Assembly (NCBI RefSeq): GCF_963664555.1
Contig: NZ_OY761461.1
Location: 2,914,001 to 2,978,000 of the forward strand
Reading direction: 5' to 3'
Length of the DNA: 64,000 nucleotides
Source: Labilibaculum sp.
GTDB lineage: Bacteria; Bacteroidota; Bacteroidia; Bacteroidales; Marinifilaceae
Numbering within the stretch: the first letter of the stretch is position 1; each line of letters opens with the position of its first letter. Shown piece by piece: positions 43,388 to 54,418 of this stretch. The translations under genes were made by a program, and so were the position numbers. The notes under the pieces are model-generated. The model made no database searches. It saw only the letters and a program-made list of their open reading frames with translations, and was not told the DNA's origin.

Positions 43388-45778
43388 TTAGATATCTTTC
43401 TCTGAGTGCTGGACTCCACTTCCTCTTTTTTTAGTTTTTAACACATTGTACTTTTTACCAAAATTATATCGGAAGGTCAAATTTGCCACCCTATTTTCAA
43501 AATTGTACTTCATTCTTTGAGTAAAACGATCTCCTGAAGTATTTACATTATACTTACTGCTATTTAAAACATCGTAAATCCATAAAGATATACTTGCTTT
43601 GCCTTTCATTATTCTCTTACCAAAAGCGAAATCTACTTGAAAGGATTGATCGTAATTTCCTTGAACAACAGGCATATCAGAGTCATAACGCAAAGTTGTT
43701 TGAAAATTGAACCACTTAGGTATTCGCATGGTTGAAGTTAGCTTTCCAAAAAAACCAAAATCGTCATTGGTAGAAAAACTCACTTTAGCAGAGGGTGTAT
43801 ACTTTTGATAGATTCCGGACAAGTAGGAATTAACACTCCACCATTTGTTAAATTTTGTAGATATATTAAAATCAACACCTGCATATTGTAGATTTCCAAC
43901 ATTCTCATAAGTCACAATCGCCACATTGCTTTCATTAACAGAACGATACTGTCTTATGATATTATCCTTGTACTGATAATACAAATTTGTAGTATAGGTT
44001 ATCTTATCTCTTTTGTAAACAAAAGTTAACTCCGGCATATGCGTATAATAGGCTCCCAATTCTTTAGAACCCAATCTCTGATTTTCCGGATCTTGAAGAT
44101 TTTGAAATGGATTCAACATTCTGGAATCAGGACGATAAACCATTTTAGAATAAGTCAGCAATACCTGCTTATTGTCGGATAATTTATAGGAAAGATGTAC
44201 GCTGGGGAAAAAGTCTAAATAATCGTCATTATACGCTTTATTCGTCTCAATATCCGAATACTCAGACCGCAAACCAAACTGATATCCAAAATCTCCTTTC
44301 TCTCCACTAAATTGAAAATACAAACCATGAATGCTCTCTTTATAATTAAACGCAGTAGATAAATCAATAGGCTCATTGTACTTTATCTCATTCGTTCGGT
44401 ACAAATATCCGGTTTCTATCGAACCCACTTCACCTAAAGGCTGTTTGTAATCCATTTGAATAATTGCTTCCTCGCGGTTAGAATTGAAAAAGTCACTAGT
44501 ATTCCCTTCTACTTCATCAGTATAATTTCCGTAATTTTCTGCTTTATTACTTGTATAGCTTGCATCAAAAGAAAATTCCTGTCCTTTTCTATCAAACTTA
44601 CGAATATAAGAGGCGTTGTACACCCAGGAATTCAAATCAATATCAACAGCACTTTCACGGGATGTTTCATTTGAAAAAGTACTACTGGTAATTAAATTCC
44701 GTGAATAGTTATAGATTCCATTCCGATTTTGCTTCACATTTCGATTGGTAACAGAAAAACTCACGGTGTTCTTATCATTTATTAAATAATCCATGCCCAA
44801 TTGTCCAATGTGACTTCTATCGCCTAAATCGACATCGGCACGGCTATTCAACATCTCAACATTATTGTCTATTTCTGTAAATCGTGATAATTCATAATCT
44901 CTGCCAGACCAATCGTTTCGATAGCTGTATGATCCTGACAAATTGATCTTTCCGGTTCGTAAATTAAGTGCAGTCCGACCCGAATGCTTGTTGATCGTAC
45001 CAATGGTGGCGGAAGCATTTCCATTAAACCCCTTGGCTCTATCCGTCTTCATAATAATGTTTACAATCCCAGCAGAACCTGAGGCATCATATTTTGATGA
45101 TGGACTCGTAATTACTTCAACCCGATCAACATCTGCTGCCGGCATGTTACTCAAAACATCTTCAGGACTCATTCCAAGTAATCCACTTAATTTCCCATCG
45201 ATCAATATTTTCACGTCAGAACTTCCACGTAATTGTATTCCACCGTTAGCAGTAACATTTAACTTAGGAATTGTGGCTAAAACTTCATTTATAGTACCTC
45301 CATCAGAAACTGGTGATTTAGATACATTGTAAACGATTTTGTCTAATTCGATTCTGGCAAAATCACGATTCCCGGTAACTTCCACTTCCGTTATCCTTTG
45401 AGTATTGGCACGTAAAGTAAGTGGTTTAGACAAGAATAGCTTTTCATTTTCTTTTAAAAGAATTGGCTTACTGCTATAGCTCTCAAATCCAAGATATTCA
45501 ACTCTGTAATAGCAGTTTAAGCTCTCTAATCCAGCTAGTTCAAACTCTCCTTTTCTATTTGTGATAGTTCCCTTAACCAATAAAGAATCAGGTAAGGAAT
45601 AAATTGATACTGTGGCATACTCAAGAGGCTTTTGATGTTCGTTTTCGACAACAATACCATTCAAACCTGAATTTGTTGCAGTTTTTGCTGAATCCTGGGC
45701 ATATAAATGCACTGAGGGGCTTAAAAAAAACAGAAGGACCGGCAATAATCCATTTCTGTAATTAAGTTTTAGATTCAT
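43388..45778 (-). CDS. Outer-membrane beta-barrel receptor (TonB-dependent receptor-like)
   Basis: A 796-residue outer-membrane protein with a signal peptide (to about residue 28, ending LYAQ). A carboxypeptidase-regulatory-like beta-sandwich (about 37-115, NGIVVENEHQKPLEYATVSI) comes first, then a plug domain (about 135-230, with LKVLIDGKLSGLLGM-like and IEVITSPSSKYDASGSAGIVNI). The rest, to the end, is a barrel of the 'outer membrane beta-barrel protein' group. It is not a SusC protein and has no SusD partner. The ligand is unknown; related proteins take up siderophores, peptides or glycans. It has its own promoter and lies next to, but apart from, the LytS/LytTR operon. Confidence 0.88.
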   Translation of the reverse strand: MNLKLNYRNGLLPVLLFFLSPSVHLYAQDSAKTATNSGLNGIVVENEHQKPLEYATVSIYSLPDSLLVKGTITNRKGEFELAGLESLNCYYRVEYLGFESYSSKPILLKENEKLFLSKPLTLRANTQRITEVEVTGNRDFARIELDKIVYNVSKSPVSDGGTINEVLATIPKLNVTANGGIQLRGSSDVKILIDGKLSGLLGMSPEDVLSNMPAADVDRVEVITSPSSKYDASGSAGIVNIIMKTDRAKGFNGNASATIGTINKHSGRTALNLRTGKINLSGSYSYRNDWSGRDYELSRFTEIDNNVEMLNSRADVDLGDRSHIGQLGMDYLINDKNTVSFSVTNRNVKQNRNGIYNYSRNLITSSTFSNETSRESAVDIDLNSWVYNASYIRKFDRKGQEFSFDASYTSNKAENYGNYTDEVEGNTSDFFNSNREEAIIQMDYKQPLGEVGSIETGYLYRTNEIKYNEPIDLSTAFNYKESIHGLYFQFSGEKGDFGYQFGLRSEYSDIETNKAYNDDYLDFFPSVHLSYKLSDNKQVLLTYSKMVYRPDSRMLNPFQNLQDPENQRLGSKELGAYYTHMPELTFVYKRDKITYTTNLYYQYKDNIIRQYRSVNESNVAIVTYENVGNLQYAGVDFNISTKFNKWWSVNSYLSGIYQKYTPSAKVSFSTNDDFGFFGKLTSTMRIPKWFNFQTTLRYDSDMPVVQGNYDQSFQVDFAFGKRIMKGKASISLWIYDVLNSSKYNVNTSGDRFTQRMKYNFENRVANLTFRYNFGKKYNVLKTKKRGSGVQHSEKDI

Positions 45779-45821
45779 TTGTAGTGTGTAAATTAGTTAG
45801 TGTACCTAGTAATATGTTGCA

Positions 45822-45829
45822 CAAAAGTA
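45822..45829 (-). promoter_or_regulatory. -7 box for the outer-membrane receptor gene
   Basis: On the minus strand TACTTTTG matches TAnnTTTG, 43 bases before the start codon. The -33 element is not clear. Confidence 0.45.
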
Positions 45830-46090
45830 GAAAATTTATGTTATTAAACAATTAAATTTAAAAAAACTTTCCCATCAATTTACAAACAGAAACAATCAGT
45901 TTGTCATCAGTTTACATGTACTCGCACCAAAAACACCACAAACACTGATTGTTCGACTAAGCCAACAAAAACTCAGTACAATTTAGTGTAAACATATTTA
46001 ACAAAGGAAACCTGAAAAACAACTAACTATTTTTCAAAATTGTTTTTCAAGCCAGATGTAATGTCAAAAACATCTTGCTTTTGATATAAA

Positions 46091-46120
46091 AAAAGCATCA
46101 ATTCGTGAAAGAATGATGCC
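46091..46120 (-). terminator. Intrinsic terminator of the LytS/LytTR operon
   Basis: On the minus strand GCATCATTC and GAATTGATGC pair with one bulged base around a 6-base loop, followed by TTTTTTTAT. It lies about 25 bases after the response-regulator stop. Confidence 0.75.
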
Positions 46121-46145
46121 TGCCATATAAAAATATAGTCAACGA

Positions 46146-46898
46146 TTAAATTTCCAATTGCAACTTCAATTGCTTAAATCCATTTCGACTGACGTTTAAA
46201 CTTTCCCCGGTTTTTAAAATTACTATCCAATGATCCTTCTCATAAGGTTGCAATTGAACTATCTGATCAATCTTCACCAAATATGTACGATGTATCCTGC
46301 AAAACTCATTCGGGTTTAAATGGCTTTCAAAATATTTCATTGTCTTTTGCTTCAGGTATCTTCCCTCATTGGTATAAATCATCACATAATCGTCCTGAGC
46401 CTCAAAATATTTTATTTTATCGATTGCAATTACATCAATTTTATTTCTTGATTTCACCACCACCCGAGTCAATAACTCTTCCGAGGAATCGTTGTGCTTC
46501 TTTATTTTTTCAATTTGTTCTTCGCTCGTCACAGAATTTAAAATGCGTTCCTTCACCTTTCGCACTGCATCTTGGAAACGCTCATTAGAGAATGGTTTGA
46601 GCAAATAATCAATTGCATTGTGCTCAAATGCTTTTATTGCATATTCATTATAAGCTGTCGTAAACACAATATTGCAAGACTTATCAAGTAATTCCAACAT
46701 TTCGAAACCTGTCAGTTTAGGCATCTGAACATCCAAAAACACCAAATCAGGATCCAATTCATTAATTGCTTTTAAGCCTTGAAATCCATCAGAATATTCA
46801 CCTAAAATTTGAATGTCCTGATCAACTTCCAAATACGACCGAACCAGATTTCTGGCCAATGTTTCATCATCTATGATAATTGCTTTAATTGCTTCCAT
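46146..46898 (-). CDS. LytTR-family response regulator
   Basis: A 250-residue response regulator with a receiver domain (about 1-120; acidic pocket Asp10/Asp11, phosphoacceptor Asp56 in FLDVQMP, LLKPF lysine near 105) and a C-terminal LytTR DNA-binding domain (about 150-245: VVVKSRNKIDVIAIDKIKYF, then FCRIHRTYLV). The start at 46898 is chosen because it sits 4 bases after the kinase stop and begins with the receiver domain. LytTR proteins bind pairs of short direct repeats about one to two helical turns apart; such a pair lies upstream of this operon at 49120-49149. It regulates envelope genes in related systems. Confidence 0.93.
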   Translation of the reverse strand: MEAIKAIIIDDETLARNLVRSYLEVDQDIQILGEYSDGFQGLKAINELDPDLVFLDVQMPKLTGFEMLELLDKSCNIVFTTAYNEYAIKAFEHNAIDYLLKPFSNERFQDAVRKVKERILNSVTSEEQIEKIKKHNDSSEELLTRVVVKSRNKIDVIAIDKIKYFEAQDDYVMIYTNEGRYLKQKTMKYFESHLNPNEFCRIHRTYLVKIDQIVQLQPYEKDHWIVILKTGESLNVSRNGFKQLKLQLEI

Positions 46899-46902
46899 AT
46901 CT

Positions 46903-47952
46903 TTATATAATTTGCGGAAATTCCAGATGAACAGTAAATTGATCTTCTCCTTTGACAATTCGCATCAAATCGGCACGGCCGTAAATTAAATGCAAGCGTT
47001 CCTGTATGTTACGCAATCCAATACCATTTCCCCTTGCAGGGATCGATTCAGGATCAAAATTATTGCTGATACTAATTTTTAAAATATCATTCCCGCAACT
47101 GCACTTTGTTTGTACACAAACCGGATCAAGACTTTCGTGCACACCATATTTAATCGCATTTTCATACAAAGGCTGCAAAATGAGATTTGGAATTTTCAGT
47201 TGCCCGCAATTGATCGAAAGATCAAAATGAAGCTGCAGACGATCCCCAAAACGGACTTTCTCAATCTCCATGTACAAACGAATATTACTTAATTCATTGC
47301 TCAAATTATTCAACTCCTTTAAATCCTGAGCAAGCGAATAACGCAAGTAGGTTGATAGTTTCACAAGCATATCTCTGGATAGTTCCGGCTTTGATAAAGT
47401 AAGCGAACTTACTGAATTTAAACTATTGAATAGAAAGTGCGGATTAATCTGAGATTTTAATGCTGTTAATTCTGCTTCTTTCACTAACTCTTTCAACTCA
47501 GACTCACGGACCAATTTGTCTTGAAAATTACGATAATACATTACTAAATAATACACAATCACTATATAATCGTACATACCAAAGGCCATCAGAATCTGCC
47601 AATGTACAGGAATAAGATAATCAAAACCTTCACTGCCTGCACCAAACAATACGACTCTTAATTGATATGCAGACGATATCCAGATCCCCACCACGATTAA
47701 ACCTGCAGTTAAGTGATGCAAAAAAAAATGGAAAAGCCCCAGACTTTCGATACTGGTAAACACAACAACAAACCAAATACATGCTCCCAATATTAGTAAT
47801 GGAAAAGAGAAACAAAATGCATTTACAAATGCATCATAAAATGGCCTCTCTTCGAAATACCATCCAATAATAAATAGCAACGAAGCAAAAAATGCCCAGG
47901 ACGCCACATAAATTGGAATGGCAAAACGATTTTTTAGAAGCGGATGCTGCAT
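46903..47952 (-). CDS. LytS-type sensor histidine kinase
   Basis: A 349-residue kinase with four membrane segments (about residues 10-30, 40-66, 73-96 and 118-140), no large periplasmic sensor domain, and a His_kinase core. The phosphoacceptor is His172 in QINPHFLFNSLNS. The ATPase part has LILQPLYENAIKYGV and GNGIGLRNIQERL. Membrane-embedded sensing, for example of envelope or lipid stress, fits this topology. The gene lies 5 bases after the LiaF-like gene and 4 bases before the response regulator start, so the whole block from 49040 to 46146 is one operon. Confidence 0.93.
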   Translation of the reverse strand: MQHPLLKNRFAIPIYVASWAFFASLLFIIGWYFEERPFYDAFVNAFCFSFPLLILGACIWFVVVFTSIESLGLFHFFLHHLTAGLIVVGIWISSAYQLRVVLFGAGSEGFDYLIPVHWQILMAFGMYDYIVIVYYLVMYYRNFQDKLVRESELKELVKEAELTALKSQINPHFLFNSLNSVSSLTLSKPELSRDMLVKLSTYLRYSLAQDLKELNNLSNELSNIRLYMEIEKVRFGDRLQLHFDLSINCGQLKIPNLILQPLYENAIKYGVHESLDPVCVQTKCSCGNDILKISISNNFDPESIPARGNGIGLRNIQERLHLIYGRADLMRIVKGEDQFTVHLEFPQII

Positions 47953-47957
47953 TTGAA

Positions 47958-48671
47958 TTATTTATATGATTTAATTTCGCAACCACCCAAAGCAACAAAG
48001 CCTTTTATGATTAGTTCCTTTTTAGGCTCCACCAGATAATTTGTTGTTGGTATCCGTTTGTCGGAAACACCACCTAAAACAGCAGAGACTTCAACCTTAA
48101 CGTCCCAATCGGATGGAACAACCAGAACACAACCTCCAAACATCGTAAATACGTCAATTATGTTTGTGCCTTCGGCCAGATCGGCATTGGTGAGATTTAA
48201 TTCTGTTCCTCCAAAAACACAGGTAACTTTTCCTCCTCTAAAATTTTTGGTGTTGATTACTTTTTCACCACCGCCAAATATATTTAGCTCATCGATATAA
48301 TCAGAATCTGATCCTACCGCCGATCGCTTGCTAACATCACATCCGTTTCGTTTTCGGATAACCACAACTCCTATTACAATTAGCATTACAGGCCAAAATA
48401 AGCCTCGCCAGTTAAAGCTCCAATCGAATACAATAGGCATTAAAAACACCCCTCCCACTGCCATTAGAACAATTCCTGTAGTTTTATCATCTTTACCAAA
48501 AAAGAAAAGTGCCCCTAAACCAAACAGTAACATTGGCCACGAAAAGATAACATGCCTTAAGTCATAGGGAATAAAATCCAGATTTTTAAGAACCAATAAG
48601 CATCCAAATAGAATTAAGAAAATACCGAATATTGCACGGTTGTTTGGGTTTGATTTATGTTGTGATCTCAT
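47958..48671 (-). CDS. LiaF-like membrane protein (DUF5668 plus LiaF C-terminal domain)
   Basis: A 237-residue protein with four membrane segments of the LiaI/LiaF DUF5668 type (about residues 13-30, 40-58, 65-82 and 88-105). A soluble beta-helix follows (about 130-235) with repeated FGG motifs (NIFGGG, CVFGGTELNL, TMFGGCVLVV, AVLGGV, VALGGCEI). In Firmicutes, LiaF inhibits the LiaS kinase under envelope stress. A similar regulatory partnership with the downstream LytS-type kinase is likely but inferred. It sits between the LiaI-like gene and the kinase gene. Confidence 0.88.
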   Translation of the reverse strand: MRSQHKSNPNNRAIFGIFLILFGCLLVLKNLDFIPYDLRHVIFSWPMLLFGLGALFFFGKDDKTTGIVLMAVGGVFLMPIVFDWSFNWRGLFWPVMLIVIGVVVIRKRNGCDVSKRSAVGSDSDYIDELNIFGGGEKVINTKNFRGGKVTCVFGGTELNLTNADLAEGTNIIDVFTMFGGCVLVVPSDWDVKVEVSAVLGGVSDKRIPTTNYLVEPKKELIIKGFVALGGCEIKSYK

Positions 48672-48695
48672 GATGATATATTTTATGATATGAAT

Positions 48696-49040
48696 TTATT
48701 TATTTTTACAACAATATGGTGAATCAGGAGAAAAAATAAACGCAATGCCTCCTAAAATAAGTAGTACAGGAAAAAACCATATCTCCCAATTTTGTGGTAG
48801 AAAATACAAATCATCCATAAGAAAGTATCCTCCGACAGCTATGGCCATCAGACCTCCAAAAATTCTTCGACGAACCAAAATCTGCAGTACGCCAATTAAA
48901 ATTAAAACAGATTCCCACCGATACAAATAGGTTTCGATAAAATCAGACTGATAATTGAGCCGTTCCAAAATAATTACGATTCCAACTATTATTAACCCAA
49001 GCCCAACAAACAGACTTTTATTTTTTTTATTTTCATCCAT
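48696..49040 (-). CDS. LiaI-like DUF5668 membrane protein
   Basis: A 114-residue protein with four short hydrophobic helices, fitting DUF5668, the membrane part of LiaI/LiaF-like proteins. Glycine- and isoleucine-rich segments (SLFVGLGLIIVGIVIILERL, IFGGLMAIAVGGYFLMDD, FPVLLILGGIAFIF) look like the N-terminal part of the next gene. A C-terminal CC near the end is notable. It is the first gene of the operon and sits closest to the putative LytTR operator. Confidence 0.8.
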   Translation of the reverse strand: MDENKKNKSLFVGLGLIIVGIVIILERLNYQSDFIETYLYRWESVLILIGVLQILVRRRIFGGLMAIAVGGYFLMDDLYFLPQNWEIWFFPVLLILGGIAFIFSPDSPYCCKNK

Positions 49041-49119
49041 GATATTTTTGTTTAAGATTAGTGTATCCTTTATTTCTAAAACTAAAGTAATGCAATATAA
49101 TAGCTTTTAATTCTTGAAA

Positions 49120-49149
49120 TCGGTTAAGTGTGCTCAAGAATCGGTAAAT
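49120..49149 (-). promoter_or_regulatory. Putative LytTR operator (two direct repeats 21 bp apart)
   Basis: TCGGTTAAG at 49120-49128 and TCGGTAAAT at 49141-49149 are imperfect direct repeats with 21-bp register. This is the geometry of LytTR/AgrA-type sites (9-bp boxes separated by about 12 bases), and they resemble the AgrA-type box in six or seven of nine positions. They lie 80-110 bases upstream of the operon containing the LytTR regulator. An inverted repeat ATTCTTGA/TCAAGAAT overlaps. Similar A+T-rich 9-mers occur singly elsewhere in the window, so support is moderate. Confidence 0.45.
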
Positions 49150-51517
<2,368 letters not shown>

Positions 51518-51570
51518 AGAACAAAATTAAAAGTTTTAGTCCTTGTTTCTTTACTCTTTTATCTTAAAAA

Positions 51571-52158
51571 ATGAATTTTACCGCAATAGATTTCGAAACA
51601 GCAAACGGACAACGCAATTCTGCTTGTTCGCTTGGTTTGGTTCGCGTTGAAAATGGAATAATTATTGAAAGTAAAGATTGGTTGATTTCACCTCCGGAAA
51701 TGTATTTTCATCCGATGAATGTTAGTATTCACGGAATTACAGAGGAAGATGTAATGAACGAACCCAGCTTTAATTACATTTGGGAAGAGGTGGTAGATTA
51801 TCTGCATGGAGAAATGGTGATTGCTCACAATGCTAGTTTTGATGTATCGGTGCTTCGGGCCTGTTTAGAAACTTATAACATTCGTTTTCCGGAATTCGAT
51901 TACCTATGCACGGTACAAATCAGCCGCAACATTTGGCCCAATATGCCAAACCATAAACTGAATACAATGGCCTACTTGTTCAATATTCCGCTTAGGCACC
52001 ACGATGCATTGGAGGATACTTTGGCTTGTGCTAAAATTGCAATAAAAGCATGTCAGGTAATGAATATGAACAGCCTTGCCGATCTGGCTCATGAGTTACG
52101 AATCAGCCCTGGCAAACTTAATATCAATGGTTACAAGGCTCCAAAAAAAATTAAATAA
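51571..52158 (+). CDS. DnaQ-like DEDDh 3'-5' exonuclease
   Basis: A 195-residue protein with an exonuclease domain over about residues 1-165. Exo I is FTAIDFETA (Asp and Glu metal ligands at 6 and 8), Exo II is VIAHNASFD near residue 88, and Exo III is LRHHDALEDTLACA with the catalytic His and Asp near 151-155. It resembles the stand-alone DNA polymerase III epsilon-like exonucleases of Bacteroidota and lacks any polymerase or GIY-YIG fusion. Because of its position after ligA a repair role is plausible. The AGCAGTT microsatellite lies in the ligA-to-exonuclease spacer. Confidence 0.9.
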   Translation: MNFTAIDFETANGQRNSACSLGLVRVENGIIIESKDWLISPPEMYFHPMNVSIHGITEEDVMNEPSFNYIWEEVVDYLHGEMVIAHNASFDVSVLRACLETYNIRFPEFDYLCTVQISRNIWPNMPNHKLNTMAYLFNIPLRHHDALEDTLACAKIAIKACQVMNMNSLADLAHELRISPGKLNINGYKAPKKIK

Positions 52159-52267
52159 GCTTAATTTATGATTTACAAAATGATTTTTTTCATAACTTGT
52201 GATTTCAAATAACAATTGGCAATTCAACCCATAATTACCAGCCTTCAACTTAACTATCAAATATAAA

Positions 52268-52807
52268 ATGAGTTTTTTTCAAAATATTAAAAATCAGCTT
52301 GCCGGATTAAAAATCAAAAGCAAGCTAAAGAAAAATCCGCGCAAGAAGGAATTTCATAATTTAAAAAGCGCTAAAAGCATTGGTATCCTATTTGATACAC
52401 TTCAGGAAAAGAATCATTCTACAGCTAAAAAATTTGCAGAAGACTTAAGCCAAAAAGGCTATAAAGTGCAAACCGTTGGTTGGATTGATGCCAACGAACT
52501 GCCTGATTTTGGTGTGGCTCAAAAAATAGTTTTCTATACCAATAAAGATGTGAAATGGAGCGGTGAACCAATCATTCCCGAATTAATTGAATTCATCAAT
52601 ACTAAGTTTGATTTACTCTTTGTTCTTACAAAATCAGAACATCTGTCGATAAAATACATTACACAAGTTTCATTGGCATCCTGCAAAGTTGGTTCGCTGA
52701 CAGACAACTGTGAACATCTTGATTTAATGATTGATCAGGGCAAAAATAATTCGATGGAAAATCTGATCAGCGAAAGCTTAAAATATCTTTCACAGATTAA
52801 AAAGTAA
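52268..52807 (+). CDS. DUF6913 family protein
   Basis: A 179-residue protein that fits DUF6913, a Bacteroidota family of unknown function. It has a basic N-terminus (KIKSKLKKNPRKKEF), then an alpha/beta fold with IGILFDTLQ, VQTVGWIDA and FDLLFVLTKSE. There are no membrane segments. It is 5 bases upstream of dapA, so the two are co-transcribed, but a metabolic link is not evident. Confidence 0.75.
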   Translation: MSFFQNIKNQLAGLKIKSKLKKNPRKKEFHNLKSAKSIGILFDTLQEKNHSTAKKFAEDLSQKGYKVQTVGWIDANELPDFGVAQKIVFYTNKDVKWSGEPIIPELIEFINTKFDLLFVLTKSEHLSIKYITQVSLASCKVGSLTDNCEHLDLMIDQGKNNSMENLISESLKYLSQIKK

Positions 52808-52812
52808 TAAGG

Positions 52813-53697
52813 ATGAATCTCAACAAATTTACAGGAACAGGCATAGCTCTGATTACTCCATTTAAAAATAACGGAAGTGTCGATTATAATGCACTTAGCG
52901 ACATTGTTAATTTTCAGATTGAAAATGGCATTGATTATTTAGTGGTGCTGGGAACTACAGGTGAGGTATCAACACTTTCGTGTGATGAAAAAATTTCTGT
53001 TATCAATCACATTATTGAAGTGAATGCAAAACGCGTTCCTTTGGTGGTTGGCTTTGGAGGAAACAATACACAGGCTGTAATCCAACAAATTAAGGAATTC
53101 TCGGAATTTGATGAGATTGATGCCATTTTATCTGTAGCTCCTTACTACAACAAACCCAGTCAGGAAGGCTTGTTTTTGCATTATCAGTCCATTGCAAGTG
53201 CCAGTCCTGTTCCGGTAATTCTTTATAATGTCCCCGGCAGATCGAGTGTAAACATCAATGCCGAAACCTGCATTAAACTGGCTTCCGAAATTGAAAATAT
53301 AATTGGTATAAAAGAAGCTTCTGGCAATATGGAGCAACTTATGAGCATTATTAAAAACAAACCAAGAGACTTTTTGGTGATATCGGGTGATGATGCTATT
53401 GCCTTCCCTCTTATTTCGTTAGGTGCAAGTGGCGTTATTTCGGTATTGGGAAATGCTTTCCCAAAGGAATGGAGCCAGATGGTAAATTTAGCATTAAATG
53501 GAAAAAGCAAGGATGCTCTTAAGATTCATTACAAGATGTTTGGAATCATTCAGAACCTTTTTACTGAAGGCAATCCTGCCGGAATTAAAGCAATTCTAAG
53601 TATGAAAAAACTCTGTGAAAACTGTTTGCGTTTGCCTCTCACCCCAATTAGCAAATTGCATTACCAAAAGCTATCACAAATTGCAGAGAGCTTATGA
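52813..53697 (+). CDS. dapA: 4-hydroxy-tetrahydrodipicolinate synthase
   Basis: A 294-residue TIM-barrel aldolase that condenses pyruvate with aspartate semialdehyde, the first committed step to diaminopimelate and lysine. The Schiff-base lysine is Lys167 in IGIKEASGN, Tyr138 (LYNVPGR) is the proton relay, and VLGTTGEVSTLS is the substrate loop. Length is normal. It is cytoplasmic. It lies 5 bases after the DUF6913 gene and 78 bases before lpoB; both dapA and lpoB serve cell-wall synthesis. Confidence 0.97.
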   Translation: MNLNKFTGTGIALITPFKNNGSVDYNALSDIVNFQIENGIDYLVVLGTTGEVSTLSCDEKISVINHIIEVNAKRVPLVVGFGGNNTQAVIQQIKEFSEFDEIDAILSVAPYYNKPSQEGLFLHYQSIASASPVPVILYNVPGRSSVNINAETCIKLASEIENIIGIKEASGNMEQLMSIIKNKPRDFLVISGDDAIAFPLISLGASGVISVLGNAFPKEWSQMVNLALNGKSKDALKIHYKMFGIIQNLFTEGNPAGIKAILSMKKLCENCLRLPLTPISKLHYQKLSQIAESL

Positions 53698-53775
53698 TCA
53701 TATTGGCATAAAAATTGTATTTTTCAAAGAACAATTCACGTTAATAATTTGGAATATTAATTAAATAAAAATATC

Positions 53776-54360
53776 ATGAAGTATTCATTTCGCCTATTTG
53801 TTTTCTCACTAGCTGTTTTAGCTGGCGTTTCCTGCTCGAGACAAGTTACCCGGGTATCTCCTGATCAGCAAATTGATTTAAGTGGTCGATGGAACGATAC
53901 GGATTCAAAATTGACCGCCGAGGCTTTAATTGATCAATTACTCAATCAAAACTGGATTGAAGATTATCAACAGGAATTTGATCGCAAACCCGTTATCATT
54001 GTTGGCTTAATCACCAATAAAAGTTCAGAACACATCGATTCGGATACTTACATAAAAGACATCGAAAAAGCCATTTTAAATGATAGTCGGGTTCGTTTGG
54101 TGCAAGCGGGTGCCAAACGGGAAGATCTTCGTCAGGAACGTGCAGACCAACAAGATTTTGCATCCAAGACCACTCTTAAAAAATGGGGACAGGAATTAGG
54201 TGCTGACTTCATATTACAAGGTGACATCAATTCGATTATAGACAGTTATAAAAAAGAAAATGTTCGTTACTATCAGTTAAATCTGGAGTTAACTAATCTT
54301 GAAACCAGCGAACTGGTTTGGATGGGTGATAAGAAAATTAAAAAGTACGTAAACAAATAA
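53776..54360 (+). CDS. lpoB: Penicillin-binding-protein activator LpoB-like lipoprotein
   Basis: A 194-residue lipoprotein with lipobox AGVSC (Cys20) and the LpoB fold: DLSGRWNDTDSKLTAEALI near residue 35, a DRKPVIIVGLITNKSSEHID strand, then ADFILQGDINSI and YYQLNLELTNLETSELVW. In gammaproteobacteria LpoB activates PBP1b. The same job in Bacteroidota is assumed from homology. It is followed by a second lipoprotein gene of the COG3014 type, a pairing also seen in related genomes. Confidence 0.9.
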   Translation: MKYSFRLFVFSLAVLAGVSCSRQVTRVSPDQQIDLSGRWNDTDSKLTAEALIDQLLNQNWIEDYQQEFDRKPVIIVGLITNKSSEHIDSDTYIKDIEKAILNDSRVRLVQAGAKREDLRQERADQQDFASKTTLKKWGQELGADFILQGDINSIIDSYKKENVRYYQLNLELTNLETSELVWMGDKKIKKYVNK

Positions 54361-54418
54361 ATTAGTACTCAACAGGAAGTCATTGGTTGGCTTCCTGAAT
54401 TTCTTTATTCCTTTTTCG

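Noticed and set aside
44943..45332. 129-codon plus-strand frame
   Set aside because: It lies entirely inside the outer-membrane receptor gene on the opposite strand.
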